64,000 nt of DNA from the NCBI GenBank assembly GCA_027627685.1, contig CP091241.1, positions 2,914,396 through 2,978,395 of the forward strand, written 5' to 3'. The translations under genes were made by a program, and so were the position numbers. The DNA is from Hyphomonadaceae bacterium ML37. Lineage in GTDB: Bacteria; Pseudomonadota; Alphaproteobacteria; Caulobacterales; Maricaulaceae. Below, in pieces: positions 1 to 7,400 of this stretch (positions are counted from its first letter, which is position 1; every line of letters starts with the position of its first letter). The notes under the pieces are model-generated. The model was not told where the DNA came from and made no database searches. It saw only the letters and a list, made by a program, of their open reading frames with translations.

Positions 1-1455
1 GACGCTGATCAGGCTGTCCTTCGCGCCGCAGGACGGGCAGGCCTCTGGCCGGGGCATGGAAAAGCCGGTGACGTGGCAGACGAGGCGCCCGGTATAGCGG
101 TGCTCGACCAGATAGCGGTCGGCCTGCGGGCTTTTCATCTTGTGGCCGCAGGCCTTGCACAGCACCAGCGGGGCGTAGCCACGCCGGTTGAGGTAGAACA
201 TCACCTGCTCGCCGCGCGCCAGCGTCTCGGCGGCGGCGCGCGCCAGCACGGGCGAAATCCACTCGCCTGTCTCCGGCGGATGCTCGCGCAGATCAATCAG
301 CTCGATCTCGGGCAGGACCGCCCCGGCGGCGCGGGCGGGCAGGCGCACATGGACGTAGCGGCCGGTCTCGGCATTCACGAGGCTTTCCATGGACGGCGTG
401 GCGCTGGCCAGCACGCACAGGGCGCCGGCGATCTTGGCGCGGACCACCGCCAGATCGCGGGCGTTATAGGCGAGCATCTCGTCCTGCTTGTAGGTCGGAT
501 CATGCTCCTCATCGACGATGATGCAGCGCAGTTTGGCGAAGGGCAGGAAGATCGCCGAGCGCGCGCCGGCCACAATGCGCGCGCGTCCCGACGCCGCCTC
601 GCGCCAGACCCGGCGGCGCGCCTTGTCGGACATCCCCGAATGCCAGACAGCGGGCTCGGCGCCGAAGCGTTCCTCAAAGCGGCGGGTCACCGCTTGAGTG
701 AGGGCGATCTCGGGCAGAAGGACCAGAACCTGGGCGTCGGGCTCGCGGCGCAGGATTTCGGCGGCGGCCTCGAAATACACCTCCGTCTTGCCCGATCCGG
801 TCACCCCGTCGAGCAAGGCCGCCTGATACCCGCCCGCCGCCGCCATGCGCCTCAGCGCCGCCGAGGCGCTGGCCTGAAGATCTGTCAGCTCCAGACCGGC
901 CTGCTCGGGATCAGGCGCGGCGAAGGGCGGATCGGTGGCGATGTCCTCGGCCCGCAGGCCGCCCGCCTCAGCTAGCCCCGACACGACCGAGCTGGACACA
1001 CCCGCCCGGCGGCCCAGCTCGGCGGCGGTGGCCGGGCCTTCAGCCGCGGCGTCCAGCACGGCGCGGCGGGCCGGGGTCAGGCGGGCGAGCGTTGCGTGGG
1101 TGAGGTGGTAAACTGTTTCGATGGGCGAGGGCCGCAACGCGCCCGGACTGCGCAGGACCGCGCGCAGGACCACGCCGGGCGGCTCCACAAGATAGCGCGC
1201 GCTCCAGTCGATAAAGCGCCGGGTGGTTTCGCTTAGCGGCGGCCCGCCGATCACCGCCTCGATGGATTTGAGCTTGCGCGACCCGTCATCGGCGCTGACG
1301 GCCCAGACCACGCCCGCCGCCGAACGTTTGCCCAGCGGCGCCACCACGTGATCGCCCGGGCGCACCTCCACGCCCTCCGGGACCGCATAGTCAAACGGTT
1401 CGGGCAAGGGCATCGGAAAGAGAACCGACGCCTTGACGCTCAACAGGGCGGACAT
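1..1455 (-). CDS. priA: Primosomal protein N' (PriA helicase), 3' end outside window
   Basis: Replication-restart helicase that reloads DnaB at stalled forks. Reading down from the ATG at 1455-1453 the frame stays open for 485 codons to the window edge; PriA is normally about 730 aa, so roughly the last 240 residues are missing. Visible parts are an N-terminal 3'-binding region, a helicase core with the Walker A segment GVTGSGKT (around 795-815), the DEEHD box (around 500-515), the SATPS motif (around 400), and at the window edge the first cysteines of the zinc-binding module (C-P-x-C-G, about 24-40). It is transcribed away from cheZ and probably has its own promoter in the 109-bp gap. Identity is secure from the motif set and order. 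Confidence 0.93.
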   Translation of the reverse strand, partial: MSALLSVKASVLFPMPLPEPFDYAVPEGVEVRPGDHVVAPLGKRSAAGVVWAVSADDGSRKLKSIEAVIGGPPLSETTRRFIDWSARYLVEPPGVVLRAVLRSPGALRPSPIETVYHLTHATLARLTPARRAVLDAAAEGPATAAELGRRAGVSSSVVSGLAEAGGLRAEDIATDPPFAAPDPEQAGLELTDLQASASAALRRMAAAGGYQAALLDGVTGSGKTEVYFEAAAEILRREPDAQVLVLLPEIALTQAVTRRFEERFGAEPAVWHSGMSDKARRRVWREAASGRARIVAGARSAIFLPFAKLRCIIVDEEHDPTYKQDEMLAYNARDLAVVRAKIAGALCVLASATPSMESLVNAETGRYVHVRLPARAAGAVLPEIELIDLREHPPETGEWISPVLARAAAETLARGEQVMFYLNRRGYAPLVLCKACGHKMKSPQADRYLVEHRYTGRLVCHVTGFSMPRPEACPSCGAKDSLISV

Positions 1456-1564
1456 GGCGGGCGCACGGGCCTCCGCTCGCGGGGGAATCACACGCCCCAC
1501 CATAGCAGAGGCCGGCGCCTTGACGCGCCGGGCCTGTGTTCAGCCCGGATGATCCTTGGAGGTT

Positions 1565-2233
1565 TTAGTCGAACAGGGCGTCGATGGCGTCCTGGTCCAT
1601 GCCCATCAACGCGTCGACATCGTCCTGGCCGGTCTCCGGCCCGCCCAGGGCCGGACCGTTGAGATGCAGCTTCTGGCGGCGGTCGGTCTCGGCACGCTCG
1701 TCCTCGCTGGCCTCGGCGTCCCGCACGCCCATGGTGGCGGCGAAGCGGGCCACGCGCTGTTCGATATGGCGCAGGGACGTCACCACTTTGGAGACGCGCT
1801 GCCCTGCGAGGTCCTGAAACGCACACGCCTCAATGATCCGCGTCATCGCTGCGTCGACCTCGGCCTTGTAGGTGGTGGAATCGCCGCTGCCGAGCGCCAT
1901 GACCGCCTCGGCTTCTGACATGATCGACTCGGTGGCGCGTTCGGTGTCTCCGACCACCGCTTCCAGCTCGGCGCCGGCGACCGGGATGCGCTGCTCGCGA
2001 ATATCGTTCGGGCGCAGCTGGGCGATCTCGTCGCGGGTGCGGGCAATATAGGCGGCGATATCGTTGAATTCGGCATGGATCGACTGATCCAGCGACCCGA
2101 AGAACATCTGCATGGTGTCGGTCAGCTGCTGCGCCAGACGCAGCACCTCCATCAGCTGGGCGTCCTTGAGATCGGCGGCTTTCACCGACCGGAGGGATTC
2201 GCGCACGCGCGCGGCGACCTCGGCTGCAGGCAT
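1565..2233 (-). CDS. cheZ: Protein phosphatase CheZ
   Basis: CheZ speeds dephosphorylation of CheY-P and so terminates the chemotaxis signal at the flagellar motor. The 222-aa product is almost all helical, as expected for the long four-helix hairpin. The active-site segment reads A-F-Q-D-L-A-G-Q, matching the D-L-x-G-Q pattern whose Gln acts in catalysis. The last residues (Q-D-A-I-D-A-L-F-D) match the acidic C-terminal peptide that docks on CheY. It lies 81 bp downstream of cheY on the same strand, which fits a cheY-cheZ unit. Most alphaproteobacteria lack CheZ; it occurs in Caulobacterales-like groups and others. Confidence 0.88.
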   Translation of the reverse strand: MPAAEVAARVRESLRSVKAADLKDAQLMEVLRLAQQLTDTMQMFFGSLDQSIHAEFNDIAAYIARTRDEIAQLRPNDIREQRIPVAGAELEAVVGDTERATESIMSEAEAVMALGSGDSTTYKAEVDAAMTRIIEACAFQDLAGQRVSKVVTSLRHIEQRVARFAATMGVRDAEASEDERAETDRRQKLHLNGPALGGPETGQDDVDALMGMDQDAIDALFD

Positions 2234-2314
2234 GGACTATCCTTCCCTCGTAACGCTCGGGCCCTGTCGCGCGTTGACCGCGCTGTGACGGGCCCTCAAT
2301 TTAAATGCAGCCGT

Positions 2315-2701
2315 TCAGAAATCACCGATCACGGCGGCCATCTTGGCCTTCAGCGTGCCGGCGTTGAACGGCTTGACGATATAGTTGTTTACCCCGGCCT
2401 TCTTCGCGGCGATCACATTCTCGGTCTTGGATTCAGCCGTGATCATGATGAACGGGGTGGATTTCACCGTGTCGTCCGCCCGCACATTCTGAAGCAGCTC
2501 GTAGCCGGTCACCGGCTCCATATTCCAGTCGGAGATCACCAGCCCGTATTTGCGCTTTTTCATCATCTCGAACGCTTCGGCGCCATCGCTGGCCTCGTCC
2601 ACATTCTCAAATCCGATCTGCTTGAGCAGATTGCGGATGATGCGCACCATGGTCTTGTAATCGTCCACCACCAGGATCGGCATGTTCATCTCAACAGCCA
2701 T
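2315..2701 (-). CDS. cheY: Chemotaxis response regulator CheY (single receiver domain)
   Basis: Single receiver domain of 128 aa with no output domain, the phospho-switch that binds the flagellar motor. The acidic pair is D13-D14, the phospho-acceptor is D58 in the segment VISDWNM, the conserved Thr lies in I-M-I-T-A-E and the conserved Lys in Y-I-V-K-P-F. The frame is open further upstream, but the start at 2701 is chosen because GGGAGG lies 7-13 bases before it and because the protein then begins right before the first beta strand. The neighbouring cheZ supports a chemotaxis role rather than a generic single-domain regulator. Confidence 0.9.
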   Translation of the reverse strand: MAVEMNMPILVVDDYKTMVRIIRNLLKQIGFENVDEASDGAEAFEMMKKRKYGLVISDWNMEPVTGYELLQNVRADDTVKSTPFIMITAESKTENVIAAKKAGVNNYIVKPFNAGTLKAKMAAVIGDF

Positions 2702-2795
2702 CTGACCACCCTCCCACCTGTTTCGACGCGCGCAGGAGGCGACCGGACTGATGTCCATGAACGCCCCACGCGCAAACAAAGCTAGACAAGTGCAA

Positions 2796-2810
2796 TCAAA
2801 TTTCGGTTAA
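2796..2810 (-). promoter_or_regulatory. Possible CtrA-type site (TTAA-N7-TTGA)
   Basis: On the minus strand, about 95-110 bp before cheY, the sequence reads TTAA, seven bases, TTGA. This differs by one base from the CtrA consensus TTAA-N7-TTAA. CtrA commonly controls flagellar and chemotaxis genes in this bacterial group. It is a single imperfect match in the divergent cheY/maoC gap, so confidence is low. Confidence 0.25.
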
Positions 2811-2843
2811 ACACCGCGCCAGACCAAAAAGGGGCGCACACGC

Positions 2844-3284
2844 ATGACCGGCGGCGAAGGCTTTGGGATCAACGAACTCGTAATCGGCCAGACAGCGGAG
2901 ATATCGCGTCTGGTGGATGAGGACACAGTGCGGCGCTTCGCTGAAGTGTCAGGCGATTTCAATCCCTTGCACATGGATGAGGCGTATGCCGCGCGCTCGC
3001 CTTTCCGCGGGCGGATCGCCCATGGCGCGCTGGTGGCGAGCTTCATTTCCTGCGTGCTGGGCAATCATCTGCCCGGCCCGGGCGCTGTGTTCGCCGGTAT
3101 GACCATGCGGTTTGAACGCCCTGTGCGCATCGGCGACACGGTGGTGGCGCGCGCCACAGTGGTGGAAATCGACGTCAAGGCCCGTAAGGTGAAGCTCGCC
3201 TGCGTATGCGAAGTGGACGGCCAGACCTGCATGGAGGCCGACGCCGAGGTCGTGGTGCGCAAGCGCCGGCCGGCCAGCGCCTGA
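2844..3284 (+). CDS. MaoC-like (R)-specific enoyl-CoA hydratase
   Basis: Hot-dog fold hydratase of 146 aa that adds water to trans-2-enoyl-CoA to give (R)-3-hydroxyacyl-CoA (PhaJ type). The hydratase motif is visible as F-x-x-V-S-G-D-F-N-P-L-H followed by R-I-A-H-G-A-L; the Asp and His are the expected catalytic residues. The start ATG at 2844 is preceded by GGGG at about 10 bases. The ribF start follows the stop by 8 bp, so the two are probably cotranscribed. It could serve beta-oxidation intermediates, fatty-acid synthesis or PHA supply; no PHA synthase is nearby to decide. Confidence 0.85.
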   Translation: MTGGEGFGINELVIGQTAEISRLVDEDTVRRFAEVSGDFNPLHMDEAYAARSPFRGRIAHGALVASFISCVLGNHLPGPGAVFAGMTMRFERPVRIGDTVVARATVVEIDVKARKVKLACVCEVDGQTCMEADAEVVVRKRRPASA

Positions 3285-3292
3285 CCGGCCTG

Positions 3293-4225
3293 ATGCAGAT
3301 TTTCCATGGCTATACCGGCCTGCCCGGCGCCGCCCGCGGCGCCGTGGCGGCATTGGGCAATTTCGACGGTGTGCATCTGGGCCATCAGGCGGTGATGGCG
3401 CAGGCCGCGGATCTGGCGCGCACGCTCGACGCGCCGGCCGCCGCCGCCGTGTTCACCCCGCATCCCCGCCGCGTGTTCCAGCCGGACAGCGAGCCCTTTG
3501 CTCTGATGACCGACGCCCAGCGGGTACGGGCGCTGGGCGAAGCGGGCGCGGCGCTGGTCCATCACATTCCGTTTGACCGTGCCCTGGCGGCGATGACGCC
3601 GGAACGCTTCGTGGCCGAGGTGCTCGATAACGGCCTGGGCCTGACGGGCGTGGTAACGGGCGCTGATTTCTGCTTCGGCAAGGACCGGTCAGGCAATGCG
3701 CAGGCGCTTCAGGACCTGGGGGCGGCGCGGGGCCTGACGGTCGCCATCGCCCGGCCGGTGAGCACGCAGGGGCAAGCGGGCAAAATCTCTTCCTCCGATG
3801 TGCGCCAGGCCTTGCGGGCAGGCGATCCGGAGCGCGCAGCGGCTCTGCTCGGGCGGCCCTTCGCCATCGAGGGCGTGGTCAGCCAGGGCGATCAGCGCGG
3901 GCGCACGCTGGGCTTTCCCACCGCGAATGTGGCGCTGGGCGAGTATGTCCGCCCGGCGTTCGGCGTTTACGCCGTGCGCGTCGATCTGGGCGCCGGCGAA
4001 GCGATACCTGGCGTCGCCAATATCGGGCGCCGCCCCACCGTGGACGGGACGCAGGCGCGGCTGGAAGCCCATTTGTTCGATGTCAGCGCGGACCTGTACG
4101 GACGGCGCATCTCCTGCGCGCTGGTGGCTTTCCTGCGCCCGGAGCAGCGGTTTGACGGGCTGGATGCCTTGAAGGCGCAGATCGCCGAAGATTGTGAGAC
4201 GGCCCGCCGGTTGCTGGGCGCATGA
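3293..4225 (+). CDS. ribF: Bifunctional riboflavin kinase / FAD synthetase
   Basis: Converts riboflavin to FMN and FMN to FAD. The 310-aa product has an N-terminal nucleotidyltransferase domain with G-N-F-D-G-V-H-L-G-H (the HxGH-type signature) and S-S-S-D-V-R, and a C-terminal riboflavin kinase domain starting near F-A-I-E-G-V-V with G-F-P-T-A-N (kinase signature). The frame is open upstream into maoC, but the start at 3293, 8 bp after the maoC stop, places the first beta strand correctly. Flavin supply fits a genome stretch rich in flavoproteins, though that link is only suggestive. Confidence 0.93.
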   Translation: MQIFHGYTGLPGAARGAVAALGNFDGVHLGHQAVMAQAADLARTLDAPAAAAVFTPHPRRVFQPDSEPFALMTDAQRVRALGEAGAALVHHIPFDRALAAMTPERFVAEVLDNGLGLTGVVTGADFCFGKDRSGNAQALQDLGAARGLTVAIARPVSTQGQAGKISSSDVRQALRAGDPERAAALLGRPFAIEGVVSQGDQRGRTLGFPTANVALGEYVRPAFGVYAVRVDLGAGEAIPGVANIGRRPTVDGTQARLEAHLFDVSADLYGRRISCALVAFLRPEQRFDGLDALKAQIAEDCETARRLLGA

Positions 4226-4297
4226 GCGCTCTGTCACTGGACCGCAGCGCCCGGGCCTGCTAGCCAACATGGGGCGGGGGAGGAGGACGACAGGCGC

Positions 4298-4804
4298 ATG
4301 AAGTTCATGTTCGCGCGACGCCGGACTTTTTCGGCGCCAGTCCTGATCGGGCTGTTGACGGTGATCGCCGTCCTGGCCGCCGATCAGGCGTCCAAGGCCT
4401 GGATCCTCTATGCGTCCGGGCTTCCCGAGGCGGGCCAGATTCTGGTGCTGCCGCCCTGGTTCAATCTGACCATGGTGTGGAATCGCGGGATCAGCTTTGG
4501 CCTGTTCGCCGCCGACAGCCTGTGGCAGCGCCTGATCCTGGTGGCGGTGTCGCTGGCCGTGGCCGGCTTCCTGGCCGTCTGGATGATGCGCGCCGAGCGC
4601 GCGCTGCAGGCGGGCGCTTTCGGCCTGATCATCGGCGGCGCCATCGGCAATGTCATCGACCGGCTCGCCTATGGCGCAGTCGCAGATTTCCTCGATTTTT
4701 CGGGGCTGTATTTCCCCTTCGTGTTCAATGTCGCCGACGCCGCGATCTCCATCGGAGTCGTGGTGATGCTCATCGATCTCCTGCTGAATGATCGCAAGCG
4801 CTAG
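4298..4804 (+). CDS. lspA: Lipoprotein signal peptidase (signal peptidase II)
   Basis: Inner-membrane aspartyl protease that cleaves the signal peptide from lipidated prolipoproteins. The 168-aa product has four membrane segments. The family signatures are present: N-R-G-I-S-F-G, then G-G-A-I-G-N-V-I-D-R, then the two catalytic aspartates in V-A-D-F-L-D and F-N-V-A-D-A-A. A strong purine-rich ribosome site (GGGGGAGGAGGA) precedes the ATG. The next gene encodes one of its likely substrates, a small lipoprotein, and both end at the terminator at 5468-5494. Confidence 0.95.
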   Translation: MKFMFARRRTFSAPVLIGLLTVIAVLAADQASKAWILYASGLPEAGQILVLPPWFNLTMVWNRGISFGLFAADSLWQRLILVAVSLAVAGFLAVWMMRAERALQAGAFGLIIGGAIGNVIDRLAYGAVADFLDFSGLYFPFVFNVADAAISIGVVVMLIDLLLNDRKR

Positions 4805-4896
4805 ACCGGGCGCCGGGCGCACTGGCCATAGCCGCCCCGGCTCTGTTACAAACGCGGGTGAGACCGCACTGAAAACTGAGAAAGAGCGTAACCGCC

Positions 4897-5436
4897 ATGC
4901 ACATGCGCACTGCCCTTATCATTGCGGCCGCGGCCCTGTTCGGCGCCTCGGCCTGCACGTCAGGCGTCCGTCAGGCGCTGGGCGCGGACAAGACCGTGCC
5001 CGACGAGTTCCGCACCGTGACCATCGCGCCGCTGACCGTGCCGCCGGAGTTCAATCTGCGTCCGCCGCGTCCGGGCGAGCTGCGCCCCGAAGATATTTTC
5101 CAGGACCAGGCCGCGCGCCGCGCCCTGTTTGGCGACATGGCGGCGTCTGACGCCACCGATGCCGAGATCATGTTCGCCCAGCGCGCCGGCGCTGCGGACG
5201 CCATTCCGGATGTGCGCGCGCTGATCGACGGCGAAACCGCCGCCATTGTCCGCCAGCCGCCCAGCATCGCCGACCGCATCCTGTTCTGGCGCGACAATGA
5301 CCGCCTTGAGCAGCATGGCGGCGACCCGGTCGACTATGAAGACGAACTAACCCGCGCTGCCGCCGTGACAGGCGGCGGCCAGGTGGAGATCACCCGCGAA
5401 CGCCGCCGGGTGCGTCCCAAGCTTCCCGGCCTGTAA
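4897..5436 (+). CDS. Small lipoprotein, DUF3035-like
   Basis: Predicted exported lipoprotein of 179 aa. It has a short basic start, a hydrophobic stretch and a lipobox-like F-G-A-S-A-C at residues 15-20, so Cys20 would be lipidated. The mature part is rich in Pro and charged residues with P-P-E-F-x-L-R-P-P, typical of DUF3035 proteins of alphaproteobacteria, which often sit next to lspA. Function is unknown; a role near the outer membrane assembly machinery is sometimes supposed from context, which this window cannot test. It lies 92 bp after lspA and is followed by a clear terminator. Confidence 0.75.
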   Translation: MHMRTALIIAAAALFGASACTSGVRQALGADKTVPDEFRTVTIAPLTVPPEFNLRPPRPGELRPEDIFQDQAARRALFGDMAASDATDAEIMFAQRAGAADAIPDVRALIDGETAAIVRQPPSIADRILFWRDNDRLEQHGGDPVDYEDELTRAAAVTGGGQVEITRERRRVRPKLPGL

Positions 5437-5467
5437 GGGCGCTCGTGCTTTCGAGCGCTGACGCGAT

Positions 5468-5494
5468 AACGGCCCCGCCCTGTGCGGGGCCGTT
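5468..5494 (+). terminator. Intrinsic terminator after lspA-lipoprotein
   Basis: Perfect 11-bp inverted repeat (AACGGCCCCGC / GCGGGGCCGTT) with a 5-base loop CCTGT, lying 31 bp after the lipoprotein stop and running into TTTGCGTT. The stem is very stable; the T tract is short. The A-rich 5' side could also let it work in the opposite direction. Confidence 0.85.
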
Positions 5495-5530
5495 TGCGTT
5501 CAGGGAAGGCCTGATCACCGACAAAATCAC

Positions 5531-6379
5531 ATGAGCGAGACGCCGCTGATCGCGCTGCTGGCGGCGCTCGGCTCGGCGATGGCCCACTCCGGCATGACCC
5601 TGTTCACCAAGCAGGCGCGCGACATGCTGGTGTTCCGCGCCGTGACCATGTCGATCTGCGCCAGCCTCATGATCCCGGTGCTCGTGCTGGCGCCCTTCCC
5701 GCCCTGGGAGGCCTGGCGCTTTCTGCTGCTGGGCGCGGTGATCATCTGGGCGTTCAACATGCTGATGATCTCCGCCATGACGCGCGGCCAGATGAATCTG
5801 GTCTATCCGGTCATGCGCGGCGCGGCGCCGGCGCTGGCGGGCCTGTTCGCTGTGATCGTCCTCAACGAGCCCTTGAGCCCGCTCTCGATGGCCGGGCTGG
5901 CGCTGGCGTCTGCAGCGCTGGTCGCCTTCGCCTGGCCCGAGCGCGGCGGCGCGCCCAAGGCGGCGGCGCTGGCGTTCGCCCTGTCGGCCGCCGTGATGAC
6001 GGCCAGCTACACGGTCAATGACGCGTCAGGCGTGCGCGCCGCCGGGTCCACCTTGAGCTATCTGGCCTGGTTCTTCGTCCTCAGCGCCGCGACCCTGACC
6101 GCCACGGCCGTGATCCGGCGCGGGCGGCGCTTCGTGGTTCAGGCGCGCCCGGAACTCCGCCGCGCCGCCCTGTCATCGCTGTTCAACATCACCACGTACG
6201 GGCTGGCCCTCTACGCCCTGTCCATGGCGCCGGTCGCGCCCGTGGCGGCGGTGCGTGAGACGTCCATCGTGTTCGGCGCCATCCTCGCCGCCCTGGTGCT
6301 GAAAGAGCCGTTCGGCGTGCGCCGGGCGCTGCTGGCGGCCGCGCTGGTCGGCGCACTGGCCCTGCTGCACGTGGGCTGA
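5531..6379 (+). CDS. EamA/DMT-family transporter
   Basis: Integral membrane protein of 282 aa with about ten hydrophobic segments arranged as two five-helix EamA halves. The G-A-x-P-A-L-A-G-L-F-A-V-x-x-L-N-E-P segment near residues 97-116 and its counterpart A-x-R-E-T-S-I-V-F-G-A-I-L-A-A-L-V-L-K-E near 235-258 are the repeated family signature. Members export metabolites, amino acids or drugs; the substrate cannot be told here. It ends 6 bp from the convergent rpoH stop, leaving no room for a separate terminator. Confidence 0.85.
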   Translation: MSETPLIALLAALGSAMAHSGMTLFTKQARDMLVFRAVTMSICASLMIPVLVLAPFPPWEAWRFLLLGAVIIWAFNMLMISAMTRGQMNLVYPVMRGAAPALAGLFAVIVLNEPLSPLSMAGLALASAALVAFAWPERGGAPKAAALAFALSAAVMTASYTVNDASGVRAAGSTLSYLAWFFVLSAATLTATAVIRRGRRFVVQARPELRRAALSSLFNITTYGLALYALSMAPVAPVAAVRETSIVFGAILAALVLKEPFGVRRALLAAALVGALALLHVG

Positions 6380-6385
6380 TGGGCC

Positions 6386-7279
6386 TCAGGCCATCGGGAT
6401 CAGCCCGGCCTCGGCCGGGTCGCCCACCTGCTCCACCAGCGCCTTGCGGAGCTTGGAGAGGGCATGGTGCTCGATCTGGCGTACGCGCTCCTTGGAGATG
6501 CCCAGACGCTCGCCCAGCTGTTCCAGGGTCACGCTATCCTCACGCAGGCGGCGCTCGCGTATGATCAACTGCTCGCGGGCGTTCAGCCGGTCCATGGCCG
6601 CGCCCAGCCATTCGCTGCGCTTGGCGGTGTCGCGGCTTTCCATGACGGAGGCTTCAGGGCTGGGCGCGTCGCTGGCCAGCAAATCCTGCCACTCGCCCTC
6701 GCCATCCTCGCCAAACGGGGCGTTGAGCGAGCGGTCCACAGCCGCCAGGCGCGAGGCCATCTGCTCCACATCATCCTCGCCGACCTTCAGCGCCTGGGCC
6801 ACATAGGCCCGGTTTTCCGGCGTCAGGGCGCCGGAGCTGACATCGCGGATCAGGGCGCGCAGGCGGCGCAGATTGAAGAACAGCGATTTCTGGGCCGCCG
6901 TGGTGCCGGTGCGCACGATGGACCAGTTGCGCAGGACATAGTCCTGGATGGAGGAACGGATCCACCAGCTGGCATAGGTGGAAAAGCGCACGCCCCGCTC
7001 CGGCTCGAAGCGCGCAGCCGCCTGCATCAGGCCGATATTGCCTTCAGAGACCAGATCCGGAAACGGCAAGCCGTAATGGCGGAACTTGGCCGCCACAGCG
7101 ACGACCAGGCGCATATAGGCGCTGGTGAGCTTGTGCAGCGCAGCCTCGTCGCCCTCTTCACGCCATGCGGTGGCGAGCGCCAGCTCCTCCTCGCGTTCAA
7201 GCAGAGGGGTCGCCATGGCCCGCTTGAGATAGCGGCGATCAGGGTCGACGGATCTGGAAGGAGCAACGCGCGTGGTCAT
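6386..7279 (-). CDS. rpoH: RNA polymerase sigma-32 factor (heat shock)
   Basis: Alternative sigma factor of 297 aa for heat-shock and protein-quality genes. Region 2 shows L-V-S-E-G-N-I-G-L-M-Q-A and F-S-T-Y-A-S-W-W-I-R-S-S-I-Q, region 4 shows L-E-Q-L-G-E-R-L-G-I-S-K-E-R-V-R-Q-I-E. The RpoH box, Q-K-S-L-F-F-N-L-R-R-L, separates it from RpoD and other sigma-70 members. The leader contains a 12-bp direct repeat at 7338-7364. Alphaproteobacteria often carry more than one rpoH, so this may be one of two copies. Confidence 0.93.
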   Translation of the reverse strand: MTTRVAPSRSVDPDRRYLKRAMATPLLEREEELALATAWREEGDEAALHKLTSAYMRLVVAVAAKFRHYGLPFPDLVSEGNIGLMQAAARFEPERGVRFSTYASWWIRSSIQDYVLRNWSIVRTGTTAAQKSLFFNLRRLRALIRDVSSGALTPENRAYVAQALKVGEDDVEQMASRLAAVDRSLNAPFGEDGEGEWQDLLASDAPSPEASVMESRDTAKRSEWLGAAMDRLNAREQLIIRERRLREDSVTLEQLGERLGISKERVRQIEHHALSKLRKALVEQVGDPAEAGLIPMA

Positions 7280-7337
7280 GGCTGGCGCCTTTCATAGCGG
7301 CTCGCGATTGTCTGTATTCGTGCCATCTGTACGCGCC

Positions 7338-7364
7338 TCACACGGGCGCGGATCACACGGGCGC
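7338..7364. repeat. 12-bp direct repeat upstream of rpoH
   Basis: TCACACGGGCGC occurs at 7338-7349 and again at 7353-7364, starts 15 bp apart, about 60-85 bp before the rpoH start codon. It may be a regulator site or chance in GC-rich DNA. Confidence 0.4.
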
Positions 7365-7400
7365 CGCAATTTGGCCACGCCTGCGTCAGGATGGCGCAGA

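Noticed and set aside
73-975. 300-codon plus-strand frame at the window start
   Set aside because: It is antisense to priA, whose helicase motifs are unmistakable on the minus strand.
2254-2300. GGGCCC inverted repeats between cheZ and cheY considered as a terminator
   Set aside because: The arms pair only with bulges and no T run follows on the minus strand.
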